A stretch of 64,000 nt of DNA from a bacterium (GTDB lineage: Bacteria; Verrucomicrobiota; Verrucomicrobiia; Limisphaerales; UBA11358), in NCBI GenBank assembly GCA_021780905.1, contig JAJXXW010000044.1, positions 23,948 through 87,947 on the forward strand, in the 5' to 3' direction. Positions 16,978 to 24,691 of this stretch are shown one piece after another. The notes under the pieces were generated by a model, which saw only the letters and a list, made by a program, of their open reading frames with translations, ran no database searches and was not told where the DNA came from. Position 1 is the stretch's first letter, and each line of letters starts with the position of its first letter. Made by a program: the position numbers and the translations under genes.

Positions 16978-18342
16978 CTATTGCTCCGCGCGACTAAAAA
17001 TTTCGCCTTTGGCAAGCCGTGTTTTCAACTTTTGCCCCGGCCTGACCAGGGTGGCCGCGCGCAACACTTTTCCCGTCGCCGCGTCCGTGGTGAGGGAATA
17101 GCCGCGCGCCAGCACCTGCTCCGGGCCGAGCGAATGCAGTCTTTTTTCGAGCTGATGCAAGGTTTCCCGCCGCAGTTTCAAAGCGTGCGCCGGCTGCGCC
17201 CGCCAATATCGGCCCGCCAGATTTTCAAAGACCAAACTCCGCGCGCGCGCCGCTGATTTCAAACCGCGCAGCAGGCCCGACTGCGCATCATCCAGCCGCT
17301 GCAACGAGTCGTTCAGCTTCCGGCGCGGATGCAGCCGCGTGAGCCGGCCCGCCAGCGATTGAAAGTCCTCGGTCTCATTTTCCCATCGCCGCCGCGCCCG
17401 CTGCCGCATCAGGTCCATCGCCCCGGCCACAAATTCGCGGCTGGCAAACACGTCTTCGGTGATGATTTCCGCCGCCGCGCTGGGTGTGGCCGCGCGGATG
17501 TCCGCCACGAAATCCGCGATGGTGAAATCAATCTCGTGCCCGACCGCCGAGACGATGGGAAGCTGTGATTCAAAAATCGCCCGGGCCGTAGCCTCCTCGT
17601 TGAACGCCCACAAATCCTCCAGCGATCCGCCGCCGCGCGTGACGAGAATCAGGTCCAATCCCAAACCGGCAGGGACGGCACGCTGCGCCGTCCGCTCACC
17701 ACAGCGCGATGACCCCACCTCATTTAGCAATTTTATCGCCTCCGCGATTTCCTTCGCCGCGCCGTCGCCTTGCACGCGGCAGGGAGCCAGGATGATTTCC
17801 AGCGCCGGATTCCGCCGCTGCACCACGTGCAGCACATCGCGGATGGCCGCGCCGGTCGGCGAAGTGACGAGGCCGATGCGCTGCGGAAAGCGGGGCAGGG
17901 GACGCTTCCGTTCCGGCGCGAACAGCCCTTCCGCCGCCAGTTTCTGCTTCAGCTTTTCAAACGCGATTTGCAGCGCGCCGACCCCCTGCAATTCCACGGC
18001 CCGGACGATGAGCTGATACTGGCCGCGCGCTTCATAAACGGTTACGTCGCCTTGCAGTAAAACTTTCTGCCCATCCGCCAGCCAGCTTTTCTGCGCCGCC
18101 GCCGTGCCGCGAAACAGCACGCAGCTCAGCTGCGCCGCCGCGTCCTTGAGCGTGAAATAAACGTGGCCGGAGCTTTGCGCGCGAAGATTGGTGATCTCGC
18201 CGCCGACCCAGACCGCGCCGATCTGTTTCTCCAGCAGCCGCTTGATGTCCGCCGTGAGTTCCCAGACGGACAAAACTTTCCGCGTTTCCGCCGGCGGAAA
18301 CAGTTCGCCGAAGTCCCACTGCGATTTGGATTGCTTGCTCAC
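16978..18342 (-). CDS. xseA: Exodeoxyribonuclease VII large subunit
   Basis: 454 residues. N-terminal OB-fold (VWVGGEITNLRAQSSGHVYFTLKD is its start), then the catalytic domain with GLVTSPTGAAIRDVL, LVTRGGGSLEDLW and SAVGHEIDFTIADFVAD. Oddity: between AIKLLNE and LDLILVTRGG there is an insertion of about 20 residues rich in Arg, Gly and Ser. It coincides with a palindromic DNA element (17673-17693), so a REP-like repeat appears to have entered in frame at a surface loop. The rest of the enzyme looks intact. Confidence 0.95.
   Translation of the reverse strand: MSKQSKSQWDFGELFPPAETRKVLSVWELTADIKRLLEKQIGAVWVGGEITNLRAQSSGHVYFTLKDAAAQLSCVLFRGTAAAQKSWLADGQKVLLQGDVTVYEARGQYQLIVRAVELQGVGALQIAFEKLKQKLAAEGLFAPERKRPLPRFPQRIGLVTSPTGAAIRDVLHVVQRRNPALEIILAPCRVQGDGAAKEIAEAIKLLNEVGSSRCGERTAQRAVPAGLGLDLILVTRGGGSLEDLWAFNEEATARAIFESQLPIVSAVGHEIDFTIADFVADIRAATPSAAAEIITEDVFASREFVAGAMDLMRQRARRRWENETEDFQSLAGRLTRLHPRRKLNDSLQRLDDAQSGLLRGLKSAARARSLVFENLAGRYWRAQPAHALKLRRETLHQLEKRLHSLGPEQVLARGYSLTTDAATGKVLRAATLVRPGQKLKTRLAKGEIFSRAEQ
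17671..17694. repeat. REP-like hairpin inside xseA
   Basis: GGACGGC (17673-17679) pairs with GCCGTCC (17687-17693) across a 7-base loop. It lies exactly in the segment of xseA coding for the residues that do not fit the family. The stem and loop style resembles the REP hairpins at 26615-28265, although the sequence differs. Confidence 0.55.
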
Positions 18343-18386
18343 GCCGGAAATTTAACCATGAATGCACACTGATTTACACGGTTATT

Positions 18387-18686
18387 ATGAATGCCAAACC
18401 CATCACCGTTATCGCCACATTCCAGGCCAGGCCCGGCAAGGAGGCGGAATTGAAAAACGCCCTGATCGGTCTGGTCACGCCGACGCGCAAAGAGGCGGGC
18501 TGTCTCAACTACGATTTGCATCAGTTACCCGAAAACCCGGCGCGGTTTCTCTTCCACGAAAACTGGACCAGCAAGGCGCACCTCGACGCGCACCTGCAAT
18601 CCGCGCACATCAAAGCCTTGCTGCCCCGAGTGGGCGACCTCGCCCTGGGTCTGCCGGAAATCCAGATCTGGGAAAAGATCGCCTAG
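18387..18686 (+). CDS. Antibiotic biosynthesis monooxygenase (ABM)-domain protein
   Basis: 99 residues, a single ABM / YgiN-like ferredoxin-fold domain: ITVIATFQARPGKEAELKNAL, then EAGCLNYDLHQ, FLFHENWTSKAHLDAH and a short C-terminal strand. Such proteins are small dimeric quinol or aromatic-ring monooxygenases, or stress proteins; the substrate cannot be read from sequence. It stands alone, divergent from xseA. Confidence 0.85.
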   Translation: MNAKPITVIATFQARPGKEAELKNALIGLVTPTRKEAGCLNYDLHQLPENPARFLFHENWTSKAHLDAHLQSAHIKALLPRVGDLALGLPEIQIWEKIA

Positions 18687-18920
18687 CGCGAAATGCCGTC
18701 CCGGGCGAGCGATGCCGGCGCCATTTGCCTCGCGGAAATTTTAAACGCAGTTTTAGCCGGCCCGTCGCCGATTTCTTGGCCAAGCAAATCGTGGTCAAAA
18801 AGATTGGCGCACTCGGTTTCTCTGCCGCGCCAATCCGAGGAAATCAGCCAGTTTTCAAATTGAACCAGCGTGCGCCCAGGCAAACGGTATGGGTGGGTCA
18901 GGCGCGCGTTCGCGGTTTTT

Positions 18921-20180
18921 TCAGCCGTTGAACTTTTTCGCCGCGATGGTCGAGTTGTGGCCGCCGAAGCCGAAGGAGTTGTTGACGATGACGTTCACCG
19001 GCATTTCGCGCGCGGTGTTCGGCACATAATCCAAATCGCACTCGGGATCCGGCGTCTGGTAATTGATGGTCGGCGGCACGAGGCTGTTTTTGATGGCCAG
19101 CACGCAGGCGGCCATTTCCACCGCGCCGGCCGCGCCGAGCATGTGCCCGGTGGCGCCCTTGGTGGAGCTGACGACAAGTTTTTTCGCGTGGTCGCCGAAA
19201 ACCGTTTTGACCGCCTGCGTTTCGCAGACGTCGCCCTGCGGCGTGGCGGTGCCGTGGGCGTTGATGTAATTCACGTCGGTCAGGTTCAGCCCGCCGGTGC
19301 GGAGCGCCATCTTCATGCAGCGGGCTGCGCCCTCGCCACCGGGCGACGGTGCGGTGAGATGATGCGCGTCGGCGGTGTTGCCGTAGCCGGCGATTTCGCA
19401 ATAGATTTTCGCGCCGCGCTTTTGGGCGTGGGCCAATTCTTCGAGGACAATGATGCCCGCGCCTTCGCCCATGACGAAGCCGTCGCGGTCCTTGTCAAAC
19501 GGGCGGGAGGCGTGTTTCGGATCGTCGTTGCGCGTGCTCATGGCGCGCATGGCGCAGAAGCCGCCGATGCCGATGGGAATGACCGCCGCCTCGGAACCGC
19601 CGGCGAACATCACCGACGCATCGCCGGCCTTGATGGTGCGCCAGGCCTCGCCGATGGCGTGGTTGGCCGTCGCGCAGGCGGAACAGGTGGCGAAGTTCGG
19701 GCCGCGCAGATTGAAATACATCGAGATGAGGCCGGACGCCATGTTGCCGATGAGCATCGGGATGGTGAACGGCGACATCCGGCCGGGGCCGCGTTCAAGG
19801 AGCGTTTTGTGCTGCTCGGTGGTGGTGGCCAGCCCGCCGATGCCGGAGCCGACAAAGACGCCGATTTCATCCAAATTTTCCTGGTCGAGTTCGAGGCCGG
19901 AATCTTTCAGCGCGCTCCACGCGGCGTAGATGCCGAATTGCGAGTAGCGGTCGGTGCGGCGGATTTCCTTGGGCGACGGAAAGGCGGGCGTCGGGTCAAA
20001 GTTTTTCACCTCGCCGGCGATCTGCGTGGCGTAAGCCGAGGCGTCGAAGGCGGAGATTTTGTCAATGCCGCACTGCCCGGTGACGAGATTTTGCCAGAAC
20101 GTGTTCAGGTCGTGGCCCAGCGGCGTGACGACACCCATGCCGGTGACGACCACGCGGCGGTCGGAATAGTTGTATGCCAT
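18921..20180 (-). CDS. fabF: 3-oxoacyl-ACP synthase II
   Basis: 419 residues, normal for KAS II. It elongates acyl-ACP with malonyl-ACP in fatty acid synthesis. Catalytic triad is visible: Cys in ATCSACATANHAIG, His in NAHGTATPQGD, His in KGATGHMLGAAGA. The start MAYNYSDRRVVVTGMGVVTPLG is typical. It follows fabG and acpP in the same direction, an ordinary fab cluster. Confidence 0.97.
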   Translation of the reverse strand: MAYNYSDRRVVVTGMGVVTPLGHDLNTFWQNLVTGQCGIDKISAFDASAYATQIAGEVKNFDPTPAFPSPKEIRRTDRYSQFGIYAAWSALKDSGLELDQENLDEIGVFVGSGIGGLATTTEQHKTLLERGPGRMSPFTIPMLIGNMASGLISMYFNLRGPNFATCSACATANHAIGEAWRTIKAGDASVMFAGGSEAAVIPIGIGGFCAMRAMSTRNDDPKHASRPFDKDRDGFVMGEGAGIIVLEELAHAQKRGAKIYCEIAGYGNTADAHHLTAPSPGGEGAARCMKMALRTGGLNLTDVNYINAHGTATPQGDVCETQAVKTVFGDHAKKLVVSSTKGATGHMLGAAGAVEMAACVLAIKNSLVPPTINYQTPDPECDLDYVPNTAREMPVNVIVNNSFGFGGHNSTIAAKKFNG

Positions 20181-20193
20181 GGCAAAATCAAAC

Positions 20194-20229
20194 GGGGCAG
20201 TTCGGGCCGTGTCCAGCCAAAACTGCCCC
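20194..20229 (-). promoter_or_regulatory. Intercistronic hairpin between acpP and fabF
   Basis: GGGGCAGTT (20194-20202) and AACTGCCCC (20221-20229) form a perfect 9-bp stem in the 66-bp gap between acpP and fabF. No T-run follows on the minus strand, so it is more likely a processing, stabilising or attenuating structure than a full terminator. Such a structure would help set high acpP relative to fabF expression; that role is inference. Confidence 0.5.
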
Positions 20230-20246
20230 GGTGGTTCAAGTTCAAA

Positions 20247-20489
20247 TTACTTTTGGGCTTCCTCGACGTATTTGATGACGTCGCCGACGCTCTGGAGCTT
20301 CTCGGCCTGCTCATCCGGCACCTCGATGCCGAACTCCTCCTCCAGCGCCATGACCAGTTCGACGGTGTCGAGCGAGTCCGCCCCGAGATCCTCGATGAAT
20401 TTGGCCGCCGGCACAACCTGGTCGGGTTTGACGCCGAGTTGTTCCACGATGATGTCCTTTACACGCTGTTCAATAGGTTTGTCTGACAT
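20247..20489 (-). CDS. acpP: Acyl carrier protein
   Basis: 80 residues, acidic. The 4'-phosphopantetheine attachment serine is in [16 protein letters not shown]. Ends in [10 protein letters not shown]. It carries acyl chains between Fab enzymes and lies between fabG and fabF. Confidence 0.97.
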   Translation of the reverse strand: MSDKPIEQRVKDIIVEQLGVKPDQVVPAAKFIEDLGADSLDTVELVMALEEEFGIEVPDEQAEKLQSVGDVIKYVEEAQK

Positions 20490-20632
20490 AATTAGGCTGT
20501 CTTTCTAGCTTGCAACCGCCGCCGTCGTCAAGCCTCGATTTGCATTTTATTTCTGCGGAAAATGATTTGCCTGCCGCCGGGCTCCCCGTTCGCCCCTTTA
20601 AAAGGATTGAACCATTCACGCTGTGACCACGA

Positions 20633-21379
20633 TCACATCACCATGCCGCCGTCCACCGTCAGCACCTGCCCGGTAACGTAGCGCGCCGCCGGGCTGGCCA
20701 GATAAAGCGCCGCGCCCGCGATGTCCTCGGCCTCGCCGAAACTGCCAAGCGGAATCTGCTTGAGCAAGGCCGCCTTCATTTCCTCTTTCAGTTCCGAAGT
20801 CATGTCCGTCTGGATGAAGCCCGGCGCAATGGCGTTGACCGTGATGCCGCGCCCCGCGAGTTCCTTGGCGCACGCTTGCGTGAAGCCGATCAGGCCCGCC
20901 TTGCTCGCCGCGTAATTGCACTGGCCCGCGTTGCCGATAAGGCCGATGACCGACGAAATGTTGATGATGCGGCCGCTGCGCGCCTTGATCATCGCGCGGC
21001 TGAACGCCTTGGTGACGAGGAAAGCGCCCTTCAAATTCGTGTCCAGCACCGCGTCCCAGTCGGCGTCGCTCATGCGCATCAGCAGGCCGTCGCGCGTGAC
21101 GCCGGCGTTGTTGACAAGGATGTCCACCTTGCCGGCTTCGGCGAGAATCTTCTCGGCGGCGGCGTTCACGGCGGCGGCATCGGCCACGTCCACGGCAAAC
21201 GCCCAGGACTTGCGGCCGAGCGCGCGGATTTCCGCCGCGACCTTCTCGGAATTCTCCTGCGTGCGCGAGATAACGACGACCTCCGCCCCTTCTTGGGCGT
21301 ATTTCAATGCGATGCCGCGGCCGATGCCGCGACCCGCGCCGGTGATCACGGCAATTTTTTGGGCAAGCTGATTCATCAT
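20633..21379 (-). CDS. fabG: 3-oxoacyl-ACP reductase
   Basis: 248 residues, short-chain dehydrogenase fold. NADPH-binding GAGRGIGRG, NNAG motif (VNNAGVTRDGLL), catalytic Ser in NISSVIG and the YAASK Tyr/Lys pair. The C-terminus (GQVLTVDGGMVM) is that of FabG. Reduces 3-oxoacyl-ACP in fatty acid synthesis. Two ATGs are adjacent (21379 and 21376); either may be used. Confidence 0.95.
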   Translation of the reverse strand: MMNQLAQKIAVITGAGRGIGRGIALKYAQEGAEVVVISRTQENSEKVAAEIRALGRKSWAFAVDVADAAAVNAAAEKILAEAGKVDILVNNAGVTRDGLLMRMSDADWDAVLDTNLKGAFLVTKAFSRAMIKARSGRIINISSVIGLIGNAGQCNYAASKAGLIGFTQACAKELAGRGITVNAIAPGFIQTDMTSELKEEMKAALLKQIPLGSFGEAEDIAGAALYLASPAARYVTGQVLTVDGGMVM

Positions 21380-21481
21380 GTGGCCGCGATGTTAAACCGC
21401 AAGGGCAGGCAAATGCACATGAAAAATGACGAAGGATGAGTGCCGCCACCCGGTTGCCCCGAGCAGGTCGATTTTTTAAGA

Positions 21482-21509
21482 TTGCTTTGAAGCGGCCGAC
21501 TGGTATGCT
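21482..21509 (+). promoter_or_regulatory. Putative sigma-70-type promoter of rpoZ
   Basis: TTGCTT (21482-21487) and TATGCT (21504-21509) are separated by 16 bp and end 17 bp before the rpoZ start codon. Match to consensus is moderate; inferred by eye only. Confidence 0.4.
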
Positions 21510-21526
21510 GTCCCGCTCTTTATTGA

Positions 21527-21781
21527 ATGAACGCTGAACTTTGCAAAAAAGCTCTGGAAAAGGTGGGCAACCCCAACGTGCTCGTCAACATTGTCTCGCG
21601 CCGCGTGCGCCAGCTCAACCAGGGCGGCGGTGGCTTGGGCCGACCGCTGGTGGAGGTGCCGGCCAGCATGGGTCTGGCCGACATCGCGCTGACGGAAATC
21701 ATCGAGGAAAAAATGGGCTGGGAAATGCCGGAGGAAAAAGCCGCCGTCCGGCCCGTGGCCAAGAAGCGCAAAAAGCACTGA
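21527..21781 (+). CDS. rpoZ: RNA polymerase omega subunit
   Basis: 84 residues. The pattern NPNVLVNIVSRRVRQLNQG, then LADIALTEIIEEKMGW, matches the short omega subunit that helps assemble RNA polymerase. A Lys/Arg-rich C-terminal tail (KKRKKH) follows. It precedes smpB but is separated from it by a strong terminator-like hairpin. Confidence 0.85.
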   Translation: MNAELCKKALEKVGNPNVLVNIVSRRVRQLNQGGGGLGRPLVEVPASMGLADIALTEIIEEKMGWEMPEEKAAVRPVAKKRKKH

Positions 21782-21842
21782 AGGCAAATCAAGAATGCAG
21801 CAGGATGAATGTCGCAGTCGTTCATCCGTCTGCAAAAATTTC

Positions 21843-21880
21843 ATGCTTCGTTCATTCGGTTGAACGGAGCATTTTTGTTT
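21843..21880 (+). terminator. Rho-independent terminator after rpoZ
   Basis: ATGCTTCGTTCA (21843-21854) pairs with TGAACGGAGCAT (21861-21872), one G-T wobble, six-base loop, followed by TTTTTG. It lies between rpoZ and smpB. Confidence 0.75.
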
Positions 21881-21916
21881 CTACATTCTGCCGGCTTCCT
21901 TCTACCTTGTTCTGAA

Positions 21917-22372
21917 ATGGCCGACATCGTGACCAACCACAAAGCCCGGCGCGATTACCACATCCTTGAAACGTTCGAGGCGGGCATCGTGCTGCACGGC
22001 ACCGAGGTCAAGTCGTTGCGCGCCGGCAAGGGGCAGATCGCGGACGCCTTCGCGCGCGTGGAGAAAGGCGAGGTCTGGCTCTACAACGCGCACATTGACG
22101 AGTATTCGCACGGCAACCTCCAGAACCACGAGACCAAGGCACCGCGCAAATTGCTCCTGCATAAATCGGAGATTCGCAAACTGTTTGCACTGGCGGCGGT
22201 GAAGGGCAACGCGCTGTTCCCGCTGGCGTTCTACTGGAAGCACGGCAAGGTGAAGGTTTCGCTCGGCGTCGGCAAGGGCAAACAAAGCTTCGACAAGCGC
22301 GAGGATTTAAAAAAGCGCGATGACGACCGCGAAATGAAACGCGCGACGATGAAGTTTGCCAAAGGGCGCTAA
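21917..22372 (+). CDS. smpB: SsrA-binding protein
   Basis: 151 residues from the ATG at 21917, which gives the standard start MADIVTNHKARRDYHIL; upstream in-frame codons run through the rpoZ terminator. Conserved GIVLHGTEVKSLRAGKG, NAHIDEY and the basic C-terminal tail needed for trans-translation are present. Works with tmRNA to rescue stalled ribosomes. The tmRNA gene is not in this window. Confidence 0.96.
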   Translation: MADIVTNHKARRDYHILETFEAGIVLHGTEVKSLRAGKGQIADAFARVEKGEVWLYNAHIDEYSHGNLQNHETKAPRKLLLHKSEIRKLFALAAVKGNALFPLAFYWKHGKVKVSLGVGKGKQSFDKREDLKKRDDDREMKRATMKFAKGR

Positions 22373-22782
22373 TCCATTCACCCATTTGGTTGGGGCCGGT
22401 GTCTTTCCGTCAATCATCAGGTTGTGCAATTCTTTCAGGCTAACCGTGTGGAGGCTTCCGTTGTCGGCAACATAAATGGTTTTGGCATCGTGTGTTTTCA
22501 CAACCATAAATACTTGCCCCCGGACAAAATCTAAACCGGCAATGGAGATTTGCCTGTTTTGCGTCTGGCCGATTGGTGCCACCCTCGTAAATCGTCGTGG
22601 CGACTCTCCGGCGGACGGTTATTGCCGCCCCAAAGCGTGGCTCATTACGTCTTGGCGTTCGACCAATTCGCACATCGCAAAGTTCGCCTGGCGGTTTTGT
22701 CGGCCAACCGAATAAAACAGGCGGATTCCCCCCAAACGATTGATTCCATTGATTATTTCCAACGAAAACCAGAAAAAAGCAA
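22373..22782. other. Intergenic stretch without a supported gene
   Basis: About 410 bp between smpB and tRNA-Arg. A minus-strand open frame (22307-22582, 91 codons) overlaps the smpB end; part of it reads like protein (VFMVVKTHDAKTIYVADNG), but I recognise no family. It may be a gene remnant. Confidence 0.3.
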
Positions 22783-22859
22783 TGGTGCGCGCGGCGGGGG
22801 TCGAACCCACAACCTTCAGCTTCGGAGGCTGACGCTCTATCCAATTGAGCTACGCGCGC
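22783..22859 (-). tRNA. tRNA-Arg (anticodon CCG)
   Basis: Read on the minus strand: acceptor GCGCGCG, D-arm starting TAGCTCAATTGGATAGAGC, anticodon stem CAGC/GCTG around loop CTCCGAA (anticodon CCG, reads CGG), T-arm loop TTCGACC, acceptor CGCGCGC, discriminator A, and an encoded CCA end. 77 nt including CCA. It lies opposite the region upstream of prfC. Confidence 0.95.
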
Positions 22860-22994
22860 AAACCGCCCCGTCATTATGCGCGGTTTGTGCCGCGCGGCAA
22901 GCACGATTGGAGCCGGCGGATTTTCGGTGACTGCCCCCCCCGCGCCTCCCGGCTTGTCGGCGCGGGGTTCTCTGCTATCCTCCGCGACTCGTTT

Positions 22995-24596
22995 GTGAAC
23001 ATCGCCAAAGAAATCTCGAGACGCCGCACGTTCGCCATTATCTCGCATCCGGACGCGGGCAAGACCACGCTCACGGAAAAGCTGCTGCTTTACGGTGGCG
23101 CGGTGCAGCTTGCCGGCTCCGTGACCGCGCGCAAAAATCAGCGCGCCACCACCTCCGACTGGATGGAGCTGGAAAAGAAACGCGGCATCTCCATCAGCTC
23201 GACCGTGCTGCAATTTGATTACGACGGCTACCGCCTCAACCTGCTCGACACCCCCGGCCACAAGGATTTTTCCGAGGACACCTACCGCGTGCTTACCGCC
23301 GTGGACGCGGTGGTGATGGTGATTGATTCCGCCAAAGGCATCGAACCGCAGACGCGCAAGCTCTTTGAGGTCTGCCGCCAGCGCGGCGTGCCGATCTTCA
23401 CGTTCATGAACAAGTGCGACCGGCCGATGAAAAATCCGCTGGAGCTGATTGATGAACTGGAGCGCGTGCTGGGCATCGGCGCGTTTCCGGTGAATTGGCC
23501 CATCGGCAACGGCCCGGAATTCCAGGGCATCTACGACCGCAAGACGAAGATGATGCACACGTTTGAGCGCGTCGTCGGCGGCAAACATCGCGCGCCCGTC
23601 AGCGTCGGCGGCCTGCACGATCCGGCGGTGCGCGGCAACTTGAGCGACGCGGAATTCGCCCGGACGGTCGAGGAACTGGAAATGCTCGAACTCGCCGGCG
23701 AGGAATTTGACGAGGCCGGCGTGCTCGCCGGAAAAATCACGCCGGTGTTTTTCGGCAGCGGCGTGAACAATTTCGGCGTGCAGCTGTTGCTCGATGGGTT
23801 TTTGAAACATTCGCCCGCGCCGAAACCGCGCGTGATGGGCGGCATTGAAATTTCGCCGGAAAATCCCGCGTTCTCCGGTTTCATCTTCAAGATCCAGGCG
23901 AACATGGATCCGAAGCACCGCGACCGCATCGCGTTCCTCCGCGTTTGCTCCGGCAAATTCGAGCGCGACATGACGGTCCAGCACGCGCAGACGGGCAAAA
24001 AAATCCGCCTGTCCAGTTCGCATAAATTATTCGGCAACGAGCGCGAGACGGTGGACGAGGCTTATCCCGGCGATGTCATCGGCCTGGTCGGCCACGACGG
24101 TTTCGGCATCGGCGACACGCTCACGACGGATGCCCAAATCCTCTACAAGGAAATTCCGCGCTTCACGCCCGAAGCCTTCAGCTATTTGCACAATCCGAAC
24201 ACGGCGAAATACAAGCAATTCCGCCAGGGCCTCGACCAGCTGTTGCAGGAAGGCGTGATCCAGGCGCTCTATCTGCGCAATTCGTCCATCAAGACGCCGC
24301 TGCTCGCCGCCGTCGGGCCGCTGCAATTCGAGGTCGTGCAATTCCGCCTCGAAAGCGAATACGGCGCGGAGTCGCGCCTCGAAGCCGCGCCGTGGCATGT
24401 CGTCCGCTGGCTGCCCCCGGCCATCACCGAGGACGCGCTGGACGCTTTGACGTTGCCCACCGGCGCGAAGCTGGCCTGCGACATCGGCAAAAATCCCGTC
24501 ATCCTGTTCCAAAACGAGTGGTCGGCGAACTATTTCAACGAGACGAATAAAAACACGCCGCTGTCCGCGCTGCCGGTGCCGACCGCCAAGGAATAA
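22995..24596 (+). CDS. prfC: Peptide chain release factor 3
   Basis: 533 residues from the GTG at 22995, giving MNIAKEISRRRTFAIISH. In-frame codons upstream run back through the tRNA gene and are not family-like. G1 motif SHPDAGKTTLTEK, switch RGISISSTVLQF, DTPGHKDFSEDTYR, NKCDRP. RF3 is the GTPase that releases RF1/RF2 after peptide release. Length matches the E. coli protein (about 529). EF-G would be much longer and lacks the SVTARKNQRATTSDWM stretch. Confidence 0.95.
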   Translation: MNIAKEISRRRTFAIISHPDAGKTTLTEKLLLYGGAVQLAGSVTARKNQRATTSDWMELEKKRGISISSTVLQFDYDGYRLNLLDTPGHKDFSEDTYRVLTAVDAVVMVIDSAKGIEPQTRKLFEVCRQRGVPIFTFMNKCDRPMKNPLELIDELERVLGIGAFPVNWPIGNGPEFQGIYDRKTKMMHTFERVVGGKHRAPVSVGGLHDPAVRGNLSDAEFARTVEELEMLELAGEEFDEAGVLAGKITPVFFGSGVNNFGVQLLLDGFLKHSPAPKPRVMGGIEISPENPAFSGFIFKIQANMDPKHRDRIAFLRVCSGKFERDMTVQHAQTGKKIRLSSSHKLFGNERETVDEAYPGDVIGLVGHDGFGIGDTLTTDAQILYKEIPRFTPEAFSYLHNPNTAKYKQFRQGLDQLLQEGVIQALYLRNSSIKTPLLAAVGPLQFEVVQFRLESEYGAESRLEAAPWHVVRWLPPAITEDALDALTLPTGAKLACDIGKNPVILFQNEWSANYFNETNKNTPLSALPVPTAKE

Positions 24597-24598
24597 AA

Positions 24599-24682
24599 AC
24601 CACAGATGCACACCGATGAAACACAGATTTTGACGGGCGAAAAGATTTTTTATCTGTGTTCAATCTGTGTTTCATCTGTGGC
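24599..24682. repeat. Inverted repeat of the CACAGATG type (possible terminator)
   Basis: Left arm has ACCACAGATG and GAAACACAGATTTT; right arm has ATCTGTGTTC and TTTCATCTGTGG. The arms are imperfect inverted copies around about 20 bases. This kind of repeat is common between genes in related genomes (from memory). It may end prfC transcription. Confidence 0.6.
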
Positions 24683-24691
24683 TAAATAATC

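Noticed and set aside
22307..22582. 91-codon minus-strand frame overlapping the end of smpB
   Set aside because: Part of it reads like protein, but no family is recognisable and it runs into smpB; left as a possible remnant only.
22845..22994. Upstream start for prfC
   Set aside because: Those codons lie over the tRNA-Arg gene and have no similarity to RF3; the GTG at 22995 begins the conserved N-terminus.
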